Source: JBGTBQ01 sp041749275 (GTDB lineage: Bacteria; Acidobacteriota; Blastocatellia; Pyrinomonadales; Pyrinomonadaceae). Taken from it: a DNA stretch of 22,016 bases. Each line of letters begins with the position of its first letter. The stretch's first letter is position 1. The notes beneath the pieces are model-generated. The model did no database searches, was not told where the DNA came from, and saw only the letters and a list, made by a program, of their open reading frames with translations. Positions 8,541 through 14,894 of the stretch are shown here, piece after piece. The stretch spans positions 1 to 22,016 of the forward strand of contig JBGTBQ010000146.1 in assembly GCA_041749275.1 (NCBI GenBank), written 5' to 3'. The position numbers and the translations under genes are program-made.

Positions 8541-10895
8541 ATGTTCGCACGCACGCTCAACGTCGCGCTCGCCCTTCTGCTTCTCTTCTCTTTCCCCGCG
8601 CGGTCTGTTTCTTCGCCGCCCGCCGTGCCCGCGCCGGAGGAGGTGCTCGGCTTCAAGCCCGGCGATGACCGCAAGCTCGCAAGCTGGTCGAGCATCGTCG
8701 AGTATTTCCGCAGGCTCGACGCGGCGAGCGACCGCGTGAAATTTGAGGAGCTAGGGAAGACGACGATGGGCGCGCCCTTTGTCATGGCGACCATCAGCGC
8801 GCCGGAGAACCTCGCGCGCCTCGACGAATACAGAGAGATTCAGCGGCAGCTCGCCGACCCGCGACTGCTCGGCAGGAACGCCGAACGCAAGGCCGCGCAA
8901 CTCATCGCGCGCGGCAAAACCATCGTCCTCATCACCTGCGGCATCCACTCGACCGAAGTCGGCTCGACGCTCTCCTCGACGCTCATCGCGCATCGGCTCG
9001 CCGCTTCGGACGAGCCGGAGATTCGAGAGATACTGAAGAACACGATCATCCTTCTCGTCCCGTCCTTAAATCCCGACGGCGTGGACATCGTGAAGAATTG
9101 GCACGACCGCGTGCTCGGCACGCCCTACGAAGGCACGACGCCGCCGGAGCTTTATCACAAGTACGTCGGCCACGATAACAACCGCGATTGGTACGCCTTC
9201 ACGCAAATCGAGACGCAACTCACCGTTGATAAGATTCACAACGCATGGCATCCGCAGATCGTCCACGACATCCACCAGCAAGGAGCCAACGGCTCGCGCC
9301 TGTTCCTCCCGCCCTACATGCAGCCGGTCGAGCCGAACGTGCCCAAACAACTCGTCGAAGGCTATACGGAACTCGGTCTCTTCATGGCGAAGAACATGCT
9401 CGCCAAAGGCTTCAAAGGCATTACATTCGACTCGACCTACGACGCGTGGACACCGGCCCGCGCATATTCACACTACCACGGCGGCGTGCGAATACTTTCC
9501 GAGACGGCCTCGGCGCGACTCTCCACGCCCATCAACCTCAAGTTTGAAGAGCTGCGTTCGCGCGAAGGCTACGACCCGCAAAAAGCATCCGCCAACTTCC
9601 CCGAACCGTGGCGCGGGGGCCCGTGGTCTTTGCGCGACATCACGAGCTACATGACGACCGCCGCCTTCGAGTTGCTCACACACGCCGCCGAGAACCGCGA
9701 GCGCTGGCTCCGCCGCTTCTACGAAATTGGCAAAGAGGCCGTGCGCCCGCGTCGCGCAGGGGAATTGGTCGGATACAAGATTCTGCCGTCAAAGAATAGC
9801 GGGCCGCTAGAACAAATTTTGCAGCGCGGCGGGGTGGAGATCGAGTTACTCTCGTCAGGCTCTCCAAAGTCTCTCCGAGGGCGAGGTGCGACCGACGGCG
9901 AAGGTCTGCCGATGTTTGTCCGCATGGCACAACCTTACGGTAGCTTCGCCAAAGCACTCTTGGAAAGTCAGCAATACCCTAACCTGCGCGACGAGTCTGG
10001 CAACCCTATCCCGCCCTACGACGTAACGGCGCACACACTGCCACTGCTGATGGGCGTCGAGGTCGAGCCGGTTTATAAACCAACCAAAGCTGGCGTCCCC
10101 ATTCGGTCCGAAATCGCTCAGCTCACAGGTCCGCACCACTTCCCCAAAAAGCCACGAGTGGGACTCTACAAATCTCACGTTCCCTCGATGGACGAAGGCT
10201 GGACACGTTGGGTCTTACTGAGTGAACGGTATTTAAGCTTAGGTAGGGTTGAGTCGCTTCAAGATAAGGAAGTGCGCGACGGCAACCTGCGCGCGAAGTA
10301 CGACGCCATCATCATCCCCGACCAGTCGCCGCGCGCCATCCTCGAAGGCCACCGCAAGGGCACGATGCCGGAGGAGTTGACCGGGGGCTTGGGCGCGGAG
10401 GGCGTGAAGGCTTTGCGCGAGTTCGTCACGGCGGGCGGGACGCTCATCACGCTGAACGAGGCTTCCGACTTCGCCATCGAACAGTTCGACCTCCCCTTGC
10501 GCGACGTGACCGCGGGACTGCCGCGGACGCAGTTTTACGCGCCCGGCTCGATCATGCGGACGATCATTGACCAGACGCACCCGATTGCGAAGGGAATGCC
10601 GCGCGAATCCGTCGCGTGGTTCGAGGACTCGCCCGTCTTCGAGATCAAGGGCGACCCGGCGGCGCTCCCGCGAGTAAAAATCATCGCGCGCTATCCGCAA
10701 TCGGGAACGCCGCTCCTGTCGGGCTGGCTCCTCGGCGAAGAGAAGATGCGTGGGCGCGCCGCGCTCGTCGAAGTCGGCATGGGCGAGGGGCGCATCGTCC
10801 TCTTCGGCTTCCGCCCGCAGTACCGCGCCCAGTCGCTCGCCACGTATCCATTACTTTTCAACGCCATCACGAGCGCCAGCAGCGGCGGGAATTAA
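8541..10895 (+). CDS. Secreted M14-like zinc carboxypeptidase
   Basis: 784 residues with a signal peptide (MFARTLNVALALLLLFSFPA). Zinc-binding HSTE gives His136 and Glu139, in the M14 pattern HxxE; NPDG follows at 177-180; a downstream His in HDIHQ (242 or 245) is the likely third ligand; Glu321 in LSETAS is a plausible catalytic base. After the peptidase domain (about 45-390) comes a long C-terminal half ending in a class I glutamine-amidotransferase-like Rossmann domain (from RVGLYKSHVPSMDEGW to the C-terminus), a known architecture of large bacterial M14-like proteins. It probably trims peptides in the periplasm or outside the cell. Bases about 9770-10260 are clearly less GC-rich and use rarer codons than the flanks, although the reading frame is intact. 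Confidence 0.88.
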   Translation: MFARTLNVALALLLLFSFPARSVSSPPAVPAPEEVLGFKPGDDRKLASWSSIVEYFRRLDAASDRVKFEELGKTTMGAPFVMATISAPENLARLDEYREIQRQLADPRLLGRNAERKAAQLIARGKTIVLITCGIHSTEVGSTLSSTLIAHRLAASDEPEIREILKNTIILLVPSLNPDGVDIVKNWHDRVLGTPYEGTTPPELYHKYVGHDNNRDWYAFTQIETQLTVDKIHNAWHPQIVHDIHQQGANGSRLFLPPYMQPVEPNVPKQLVEGYTELGLFMAKNMLAKGFKGITFDSTYDAWTPARAYSHYHGGVRILSETASARLSTPINLKFEELRSREGYDPQKASANFPEPWRGGPWSLRDITSYMTTAAFELLTHAAENRERWLRRFYEIGKEAVRPRRAGELVGYKILPSKNSGPLEQILQRGGVEIELLSSGSPKSLRGRGATDGEGLPMFVRMAQPYGSFAKALLESQQYPNLRDESGNPIPPYDVTAHTLPLLMGVEVEPVYKPTKAGVPIRSEIAQLTGPHHFPKKPRVGLYKSHVPSMDEGWTRWVLLSERYLSLGRVESLQDKEVRDGNLRAKYDAIIIPDQSPRAILEGHRKGTMPEELTGGLGAEGVKALREFVTAGGTLITLNEASDFAIEQFDLPLRDVTAGLPRTQFYAPGSIMRTIIDQTHPIAKGMPRESVAWFEDSPVFEIKGDPAALPRVKIIARYPQSGTPLLSGWLLGEEKMRGRAALVEVGMGEGRIVLFGFRPQYRAQSLATYPLLFNAITSASSGGN

Positions 10896-11005
10896 GAGTC
10901 CGGTTTAGAACTGTCGGGCAGAGCTTGTCGCTGCACGCGGCTATGAAAGGCTTGACATAGCTGGGCGAGCACGGCCTCGACTTCAATCGCACCGCTCGTC
11001 ATAGA

Positions 11006-11038
11006 CCTTCATCCCTCATCCTTCGGCCTTCATCCCTA
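11006..11038. repeat. Short one-armed TTCATCC repeat run
   Basis: CTTCATCC / CTCATCC / TTCGG / CTTCATCC units, the same heptamer as at 2199-2231 but without a matching inverted arm nearby. It lies between the convergent ends of the M14 gene and the BMC cluster and touches the last codon of the distal shell gene. It looks like a decayed half of a hairpin element. Confidence 0.6.
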
Positions 11039-11359
11039 CTTGTTCGCCCTGACCGAGCCGGAGATTTTCTTGCGCGTCGTCTCGCCGGTCTTCAAGACGG
11101 GCAACCCCAGTTCCACTTCCTCGTGCGGGCGCGGGATGACGTGCGTGGCGACGACCTCGCCCACACGCCGCGCCGCCGCCGCGCCCACGTCCACCGCCGC
11201 TTTGACGGCCCCCACCTCGCCCCGCACAATCGCCGTCACCAGCCCGGCGTCAATCTTCTCGTAACCGACGAGCGTGACGTTCGCCGCCTTCACCATCGCG
11301 TCCGCCGCCTCGATCATCGCCACGAGGCCGCGGCACTCGACCATCCCAAGAGCTTCCAT
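11036..11359 (-). CDS. BMC-H hexameric microcompartment shell protein (distal copy)
   Basis: 107 residues with one BMC domain (residues 2-88): EALGMVECRGLVAMIEAADA, VTAIVRGEVGAVKAAVD and VGEVVATHVIPRPH are classic. Six copies form a flat hexagonal tile of a protein shell, with a central pore made by the loop equivalent to KIGSG of PduA/CcmK; here that loop reads KIDAG (residues 35-39), placing Asp37 at the usual glycine. A short basic tail follows. A good ribosome site (GAGGTGA) precedes ATG 11359. It is the last gene of the minus-strand cluster, 69 bases after the DUF711 gene. Confidence 0.95.
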   Translation of the reverse strand: MEALGMVECRGLVAMIEAADAMVKAANVTLVGYEKIDAGLVTAIVRGEVGAVKAAVDVGAAAARRVGEVVATHVIPRPHEEVELGLPVLKTGETTRKKISGSVRANK

Positions 11360-11428
11360 TATTCACCTCGTTACAAAGTCGTTGCTGTTTGGAAAGAATT
11401 TGACCATGCCGGTCAAGATGCCGTGCGT

Positions 11429-12799
11429 CTAATTCCTCAACGAATGAATCGGTGCGGGGATGCGCCCGCCGCGACGGATGAACACGTCCGAGGAGAATTT
11501 GTTGACCGGCATAATCGGCGCACTTCCAAGTAAGCCGCCGAACTCGACCATCTCGCCGACATCCTTGCCGGGCACGGGGATGATGCGAACGGCGGTCGTC
11601 TTGTTGTTCATCACGCCGACCGCCATCTCATCGGCGATGATGGCGGCGATGGTCTCGGCTGAAGTCGTGCCGGGCACGGCCACCATGTCTATGCCGACCG
11701 AGCAGACGCTCGTCCACGCTTCGAGCTTGTCCAAAGAGAGAGCGCCGATGCGCGCCGCTTCGATCATCGCCGCGTCTTCGGAGACGGGGATGAAAGCGCC
11801 GCTCATGCCGCCCACCGAACTCGAAGCCATCGCGCCGCCCTTCTTCACGGCGTCGGTGAGGAGCGCGAGCGCGGCGGTCGTGCCGTGCGTGCCCGCGCGC
11901 TCGAACCCCAGAGCCTCGATAATCTCCGCCACCGAATCGCCGGGCACGGGCGTCGGCGCTAAGGAAAGATCAATGATGCCGAACGGGACGCCGAGACGGC
12001 GCGCGGCCTCGCGCCCGATGAGTTCCCCCGCCCGCGCGAGCTTGAAGGAGAGTTTTTTTATCAACTCGGCCATCTCATCGAGCCGCGCATCGCGGGGCGC
12101 GTGCCGCAGCGCGTGGTTGACGACGCCCGGCCCCGACACGCCGACGTTGACGACCGACTCCGGCTCGCCGACGCCGTGAAACGCGCCCGCCATGAACGGA
12201 TTGTCCTCCACCGCGTTGGCGAAGCAGACGAACTTCGCGCACGCGAGACCCCCGCTCTCGCGCGTGCGCTCCGCCGCGTCTTTAATCAACAGGCCGACGC
12301 GGCGCACGGCGTCCATGTTGATGCCGGCGCGCGTCGTCGCCACGTTGACCGATGAGCACATCCTTTCGGTCGTCGCCAGCGCTTCCGGGATCGAGTCGAG
12401 AAAGAGGCTCTCCGTGTCGGTCATACCCTTGTGAACGAGCGCCGAATAGCCGCCGATGAAATCCACGCCGACCGCCTTCGCCGCGTCGTCAATGGCGCGC
12501 GCGACCAGCACACACTCATTTATGCCGCGCGCCGCGCCGCCCATGATGAGCGAAGCGGGCGTGATGGAGATGCGTTTGTTGGCGACGCGCAGGCCGAACT
12601 CTTCGCCAATCTCGTTGACCGTGGGAACGAGGCGACCACCGACGCGACTGATCTTCTCGCGCACGGCGTCGGCGGTCTCTGCCGCCGTGTTGCGCGTGCA
12701 GTCGCGCAGAGAGATGCCGAGCGTGACGGTTCGCACGTCGAGGTGCTCCATCTCCGTCATCCGCACGGTCTGCAAAATTTCCGCCTGCGTGTAATCCAT
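11429..12799 (-). CDS. DUF711/UPF0210 family protein, candidate BMC cargo enzyme
   Basis: 456 residues, the full usual length of UPF0210. Near-invariant family segments are all present: DVRTVTLGISLRDC, ANKRISITPASLI, VDFIGGYSALVHKG, MCSSVNVATTRAGINM, VFANAVEDNPFMAGAFHG-like (here CFANAVEDNPFMAGAFHGVG), DLSLAPTPVPGDSVAEI, GTHGTTAALALL and the C-terminus GGRIPAPIHSLRN. The family has a ten-stranded barrel related to pyruvate formate-lyase in structural databases, but there is no glycyl-radical motif (RVxG-type) and no demonstrated activity that I know of. In other genomes UPF0210 genes sit beside an ACT-domain UPF0237 gene; here that partner lies two genes upstream with shell genes on both sides. 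It starts 17 bases after the zinc-ribbon gene stop; its ribosome site is weak. Confidence 0.92.
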   Translation of the reverse strand: MDYTQAEILQTVRMTEMEHLDVRTVTLGISLRDCTRNTAAETADAVREKISRVGGRLVPTVNEIGEEFGLRVANKRISITPASLIMGGAARGINECVLVARAIDDAAKAVGVDFIGGYSALVHKGMTDTESLFLDSIPEALATTERMCSSVNVATTRAGINMDAVRRVGLLIKDAAERTRESGGLACAKFVCFANAVEDNPFMAGAFHGVGEPESVVNVGVSGPGVVNHALRHAPRDARLDEMAELIKKLSFKLARAGELIGREAARRLGVPFGIIDLSLAPTPVPGDSVAEIIEALGFERAGTHGTTAALALLTDAVKKGGAMASSSVGGMSGAFIPVSEDAAMIEAARIGALSLDKLEAWTSVCSVGIDMVAVPGTTSAETIAAIIADEMAVGVMNNKTTAVRIIPVPGKDVGEMVEFGGLLGSAPIMPVNKFSSDVFIRRGGRIPAPIHSLRN

Positions 12800-12816
12800 A
12801 GAGAAAACTCGGCGCG

Positions 12817-13428
12817 TTACTTGATAACGGTGTGGAGAACGAGGAGAAAGATGAAGAACGCGAAGAGGACGGCGGCGATGATGACAAAGCGCAAGCCCGA
12901 ATCATCCGGCGGCTCTTCGAGCATGACGATGGAGCGGTCGCGCACGCGCTCGACGCGCGGTGCGATGGACTCTTTCACGACCGAGGCGGCCCGCCGCCGC
13001 GTCGCCTCGACCGCGCCGGTGAGTTTCGCCGCCGAAGCCTCGCCGCGAGTATCGCCCGGTTGCGACGCGGCCCCCGTGTAAGTCTTCCGCGAAGGCTTGT
13101 GGCCGACCGGCTGATCGGGCTGGTCTGCTGCTGGGGGCGTCGTCGTCACGCGCGGCGCGCTCGCCTCCGACGAACGCGCCGCGTCCGCTCCGTCCATTTG
13201 CCGGGCGCTCGACTGGTTCGACGTAGGCGGGACGGAAGATTCATCCTGAGCCGACCGCCCCCCGACCCGTTCGCGCGGCGTTGCAACACTCCCCGATTTC
13301 TCTTCGGATGAATCGGGCATCGTTGTCCCTTTCCCGCTCAGATCATTCCCACACTGCGGGCAGAAGCGCGCCCCCGCGCGAACCGACGCGCCGCACTCCA
13401 GACACCGATGTGAGATTTCCGGCTGCAT
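12817..13428 (-). CDS. Tail-anchored zinc-ribbon protein in the BMC cluster
   Basis: 203 residues in three parts. An N-terminal zinc ribbon has CLEC (Cys9, Cys12) and CPQC (Cys23, Cys26), ten residues apart. A long low-complexity hydrophilic segment (about 30-130) is rich in Ser, Pro, Ala, Asp. The part from about 130 to 178 is charged and possibly helical (TGAVEATRRRAASVVKES, RVERVRDRSIVML). One C-terminal membrane helix follows (RFVIIAAVLFAFFIFLLVL, about 180-198), with the tail nearly at the end. The zinc ribbon would face the cytoplasm. No function known; its place between ACT and DUF711 genes suggests a role in anchoring or organising the compartment, which is inference. ATG 13428 puts Cys9 in frame with a typical zinc-ribbon start. 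Confidence 0.75.
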   Translation of the reverse strand: MQPEISHRCLECGASVRAGARFCPQCGNDLSGKGTTMPDSSEEKSGSVATPRERVGGRSAQDESSVPPTSNQSSARQMDGADAARSSEASAPRVTTTPPAADQPDQPVGHKPSRKTYTGAASQPGDTRGEASAAKLTGAVEATRRRAASVVKESIAPRVERVRDRSIVMLEEPPDDSGLRFVIIAAVLFAFFIFLLVLHTVIK

Positions 13429-13440
13429 ACTTTAAAGATA

Positions 13441-13463
13441 GTGGTCAGTAGCCGGTGGTCAGT
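13441..13463. repeat. Direct repeat of GTGGTCAGT
   Basis: Exact nine-base copies at 13441-13449 and 13455-13463, 14 bases apart, directly upstream of the zinc-ribbon gene start (13428). Another member of the short-unit intergenic repeats in this window, here without an inverted arm. It could also be a pair of regulator half-sites; the sequence alone cannot decide. Confidence 0.45.
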
Positions 13464-13590
13464 CAAGGACAGTCTGACTTTTCAATAGCTCTCGAAGACA
13501 AAACCAGCCGCCCACCCGAGGCGGTCAATCTTGTCCATTCAAGTTGACGATCATGGCAGGCGAGGCAACGTGTCATCCATGGAAAGCAAT

Positions 13591-13665
13591 GATGAACGCG
13601 GAACGATGAACGATGAATAAAGCACCGCCTGTCTTTCATTCATCGTTCATCGTTCCGCGTTCATC
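13591..13665. repeat. Perfect 27-bp inverted repeat inside the BMC cluster
   Basis: Left arm 13591-13617 and right arm 13639-13665 are exact inverse complements (27 of 27), with a 21-base spacer. The arms consist of ATGAACG/GATGAA units. It begins 7 bases beyond the stop codon of the ACT gene and lies in the 243-base gap before the zinc-ribbon gene. There is no T-run, so it is more likely an mRNA-stabilising or partly attenuating hairpin than a full terminator. Confidence 0.88.
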
Positions 13666-13672
13666 GTTTCCT

Positions 13673-14131
13673 TTATATTCTGTGCATCGCGTTGAAGAGG
13701 TCTTCGCGTTGCGCGTAGATGCGGACGCCGAGGCGTTCGCCCTCGCCGCGAAAACGCTCCTTGAGCGCGGCGGCGGTCTCTTTCGCCCGTGAGATGTCGG
13801 CGACGATGACCATGGCAAACTTGCCCTGCACCACCGTCTGGTTGATGTCAACGATGCTGCATCCGGCCTCGGCGAGAATCTGCGAGACGGCGGCGACGAT
13901 GCCGGGGTGGTCAACGCCGAAGACGGAGACCACGAGTCTGTCCGCCCGCCCCTCGCCGCGCGATGCGCCCGCGGCCCCTGCCGCCACGTTGTCGCCGCCT
14001 GTCCCGACGACCGGCTCAATCGCGCGGTAGACATCCATCACGAGGTTCTCCACCTCGCGCTCGTCCGCGCGCGCGCCGAGCCGACCATACACCGCGCGCG
14101 TGATGCGATAGATAAGTTCTTCGTCAGGCAT
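13673..14131 (-). CDS. ACT-domain protein (UPF0237) with N-terminal targeting-like extension
   Basis: 152 residues. Residues about 64-152 are a UPF0237-type ACT domain: LVVSVFGVDHPGIVAAVSQI, GCSIVDINQTVVQGKFAMVI and the family ending DLFNAMHRI. ACT domains bind amino acids or similar small effectors and control partner enzymes. The usual UPF0237 protein is only about 90 residues; here about 62 are added at the N-terminus: an amphipathic helix (EELIYRITRAVYGRLG, residues 4-19), a second helix (to about 41) and a Gly/Ala linker. A short amphipathic helix plus flexible linker is the form of BMC encapsulation peptides, so this protein may be cargo. Its family partner DUF711 is in the same cluster. 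It starts 10 bases after the stop of the preceding gene. Confidence 0.88.
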   Translation of the reverse strand: MPDEELIYRITRAVYGRLGARADEREVENLVMDVYRAIEPVVGTGGDNVAAGAAGASRGEGRADRLVVSVFGVDHPGIVAAVSQILAEAGCSIVDINQTVVQGKFAMVIVADISRAKETAAALKERFRGEGERLGVRIYAQREDLFNAMHRI

Positions 14132-14141
14132 CTTGAATCAT

Positions 14142-14504
14142 TCAACTCTGAGAGGGAACGTCCGCGGGCGGCCAGCAAAACAGTTCGTCGCTCGTCTGCA
14201 CGGCTTCAATCATCAATTCGGCGTCGAACAATTTTCTCCGCACGATTTCATCCATCAACTCCCGCCCTCCTTCGGCCTCGGTCGGGATCAAATAGCTTTC
14301 AGGCCGCCGTCTCGTGAAGATGTAGATTTCATCCGAAGTGTACAGGTCGCCGGTCTTGAAGCACACGCGCTCGATGTCGGCCCACAGCAGATCGTCTTCC
14401 CACGGCTCTCGCCCCGGCGGCTCCACGCGGCGGCGGATTGACTGTTCATCGAAGCTAACGTGATACCAATCCATCAACCCAGCCACCGCCATCCCGCACC
14501 GCAT
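14142..14504 (-). CDS. Unrecognised small protein coupled to the vertex-protein gene
   Basis: About 120 residues; I do not recognise the family. The body (MDWYHVSFDEQSIRRRVEPP, WEDDLLWADIERVCFKT, SDEIYIFTRRRPESYLIPTE, GRELMDEIVRRKLFDAELM) alternates short strands and ends in a helix, the pattern of a small PH-like/bacterial immunity-like fold, which is a guess from secondary-structure pattern only. Its ATG overlaps the stop of the BMC-P gene as TGATG, so translation is probably coupled and the product belongs with the shell. A TTG three bases upstream and an ATG at 14474 (MDWYH) are alternative starts; the latter gives about 110 residues and may be the true N-terminus. It is cytoplasmic, with no signal or membrane segment. 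Confidence 0.7.
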   Translation of the reverse strand: MRCGMAVAGLMDWYHVSFDEQSIRRRVEPPGREPWEDDLLWADIERVCFKTGDLYTSDEIYIFTRRRPESYLIPTEAEGGRELMDEIVRRKLFDAELMIEAVQTSDELFCWPPADVPSQS

Positions 14505-14845
14505 CAACGCCGACCTTTGTCCTGAGACCGCTTCAACTCGCGCGCCTCTTCGATGAGTTCGTCCGAGCGCGCGAACTCCTCCTGTATGTCCACGCGGTCA
14601 ACGATGCCGACGACCGCCGCCTCGATGGACATCTCCTGATCGCCGACCGCCGTGCGCGCGGCCTTGCCGTAGGCGCACATCACGACTTCACCCACGCCCG
14701 CGCCGAGCCGGTCGGCCACGACGACGATGTTTCGCGTCGGCTCTTTATCGAGGTCAATCGGATGCACGACCAAAAAACGGACGCCCTCCAGATCGGGCGT
14801 CTTCTTCGTAGACCAGACCGTGCCGACGACTTTGCCGAGAAACAT
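14504..14845 (-). CDS. BMC-P pentameric vertex protein (EutN/CcmL family)
   Basis: 113 residues, family-typical length plus a charged tail. It begins MFLGKVVGTVWSTKKTPDLEG, continues FLVVHPID and NIVVVADRLGAGVGEVVMCAYG, and has AVVGIVDRVDI near the end; these are hallmark strands of the EutN/CcmL OB-like fold. Five copies cap the corners of the icosahedral shell. The C-terminal extension (EFARSDELIEEARELKRSQDKGRR) is helical and charged, longer than in short homologues. The gene overlaps the downstream small gene by one base. Upstream, a 49-base gap to the aldehyde dehydrogenase carries a repeat run that replaces a recognisable ribosome site, so expression may be modest, which would suit a vertex protein needed in only 12 pentamers per shell (inference). 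Confidence 0.94.
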   Translation of the reverse strand: MFLGKVVGTVWSTKKTPDLEGVRFLVVHPIDLDKEPTRNIVVVADRLGAGVGEVVMCAYGKAARTAVGDQEMSIEAAVVGIVDRVDIQEEFARSDELIEEARELKRSQDKGRR

Positions 14846-14850
14846 AAAGA

Positions 14851-14889
14851 AGCTGTTAGCTGTTCACCAAGAGTTGAGAGCTGAGAGCT
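14851..14889. repeat. Imperfect AGCTGTT / GAGAGCT repeat hairpin
   Basis: Units AGCTGTTAGCTGTT (14851-14864) oppose GAGAGCTGAGAGCT (14876-14889) with several mismatches and G-U pairs. It fills the gap between the aldehyde dehydrogenase stop and the BMC-P start. Same design as the other intergenic repeats, more degenerate. Confidence 0.55.
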
Positions 14890-14894
14890 AATCG

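Noticed and set aside
11429..12799. DUF711 protein as a glycyl-radical enzyme, given the structural link to pyruvate formate-lyase
   Set aside because: No RVxG-type glycyl loop near the C-terminus and no radical-SAM activase gene in the window; the family resemblance is to the barrel only.
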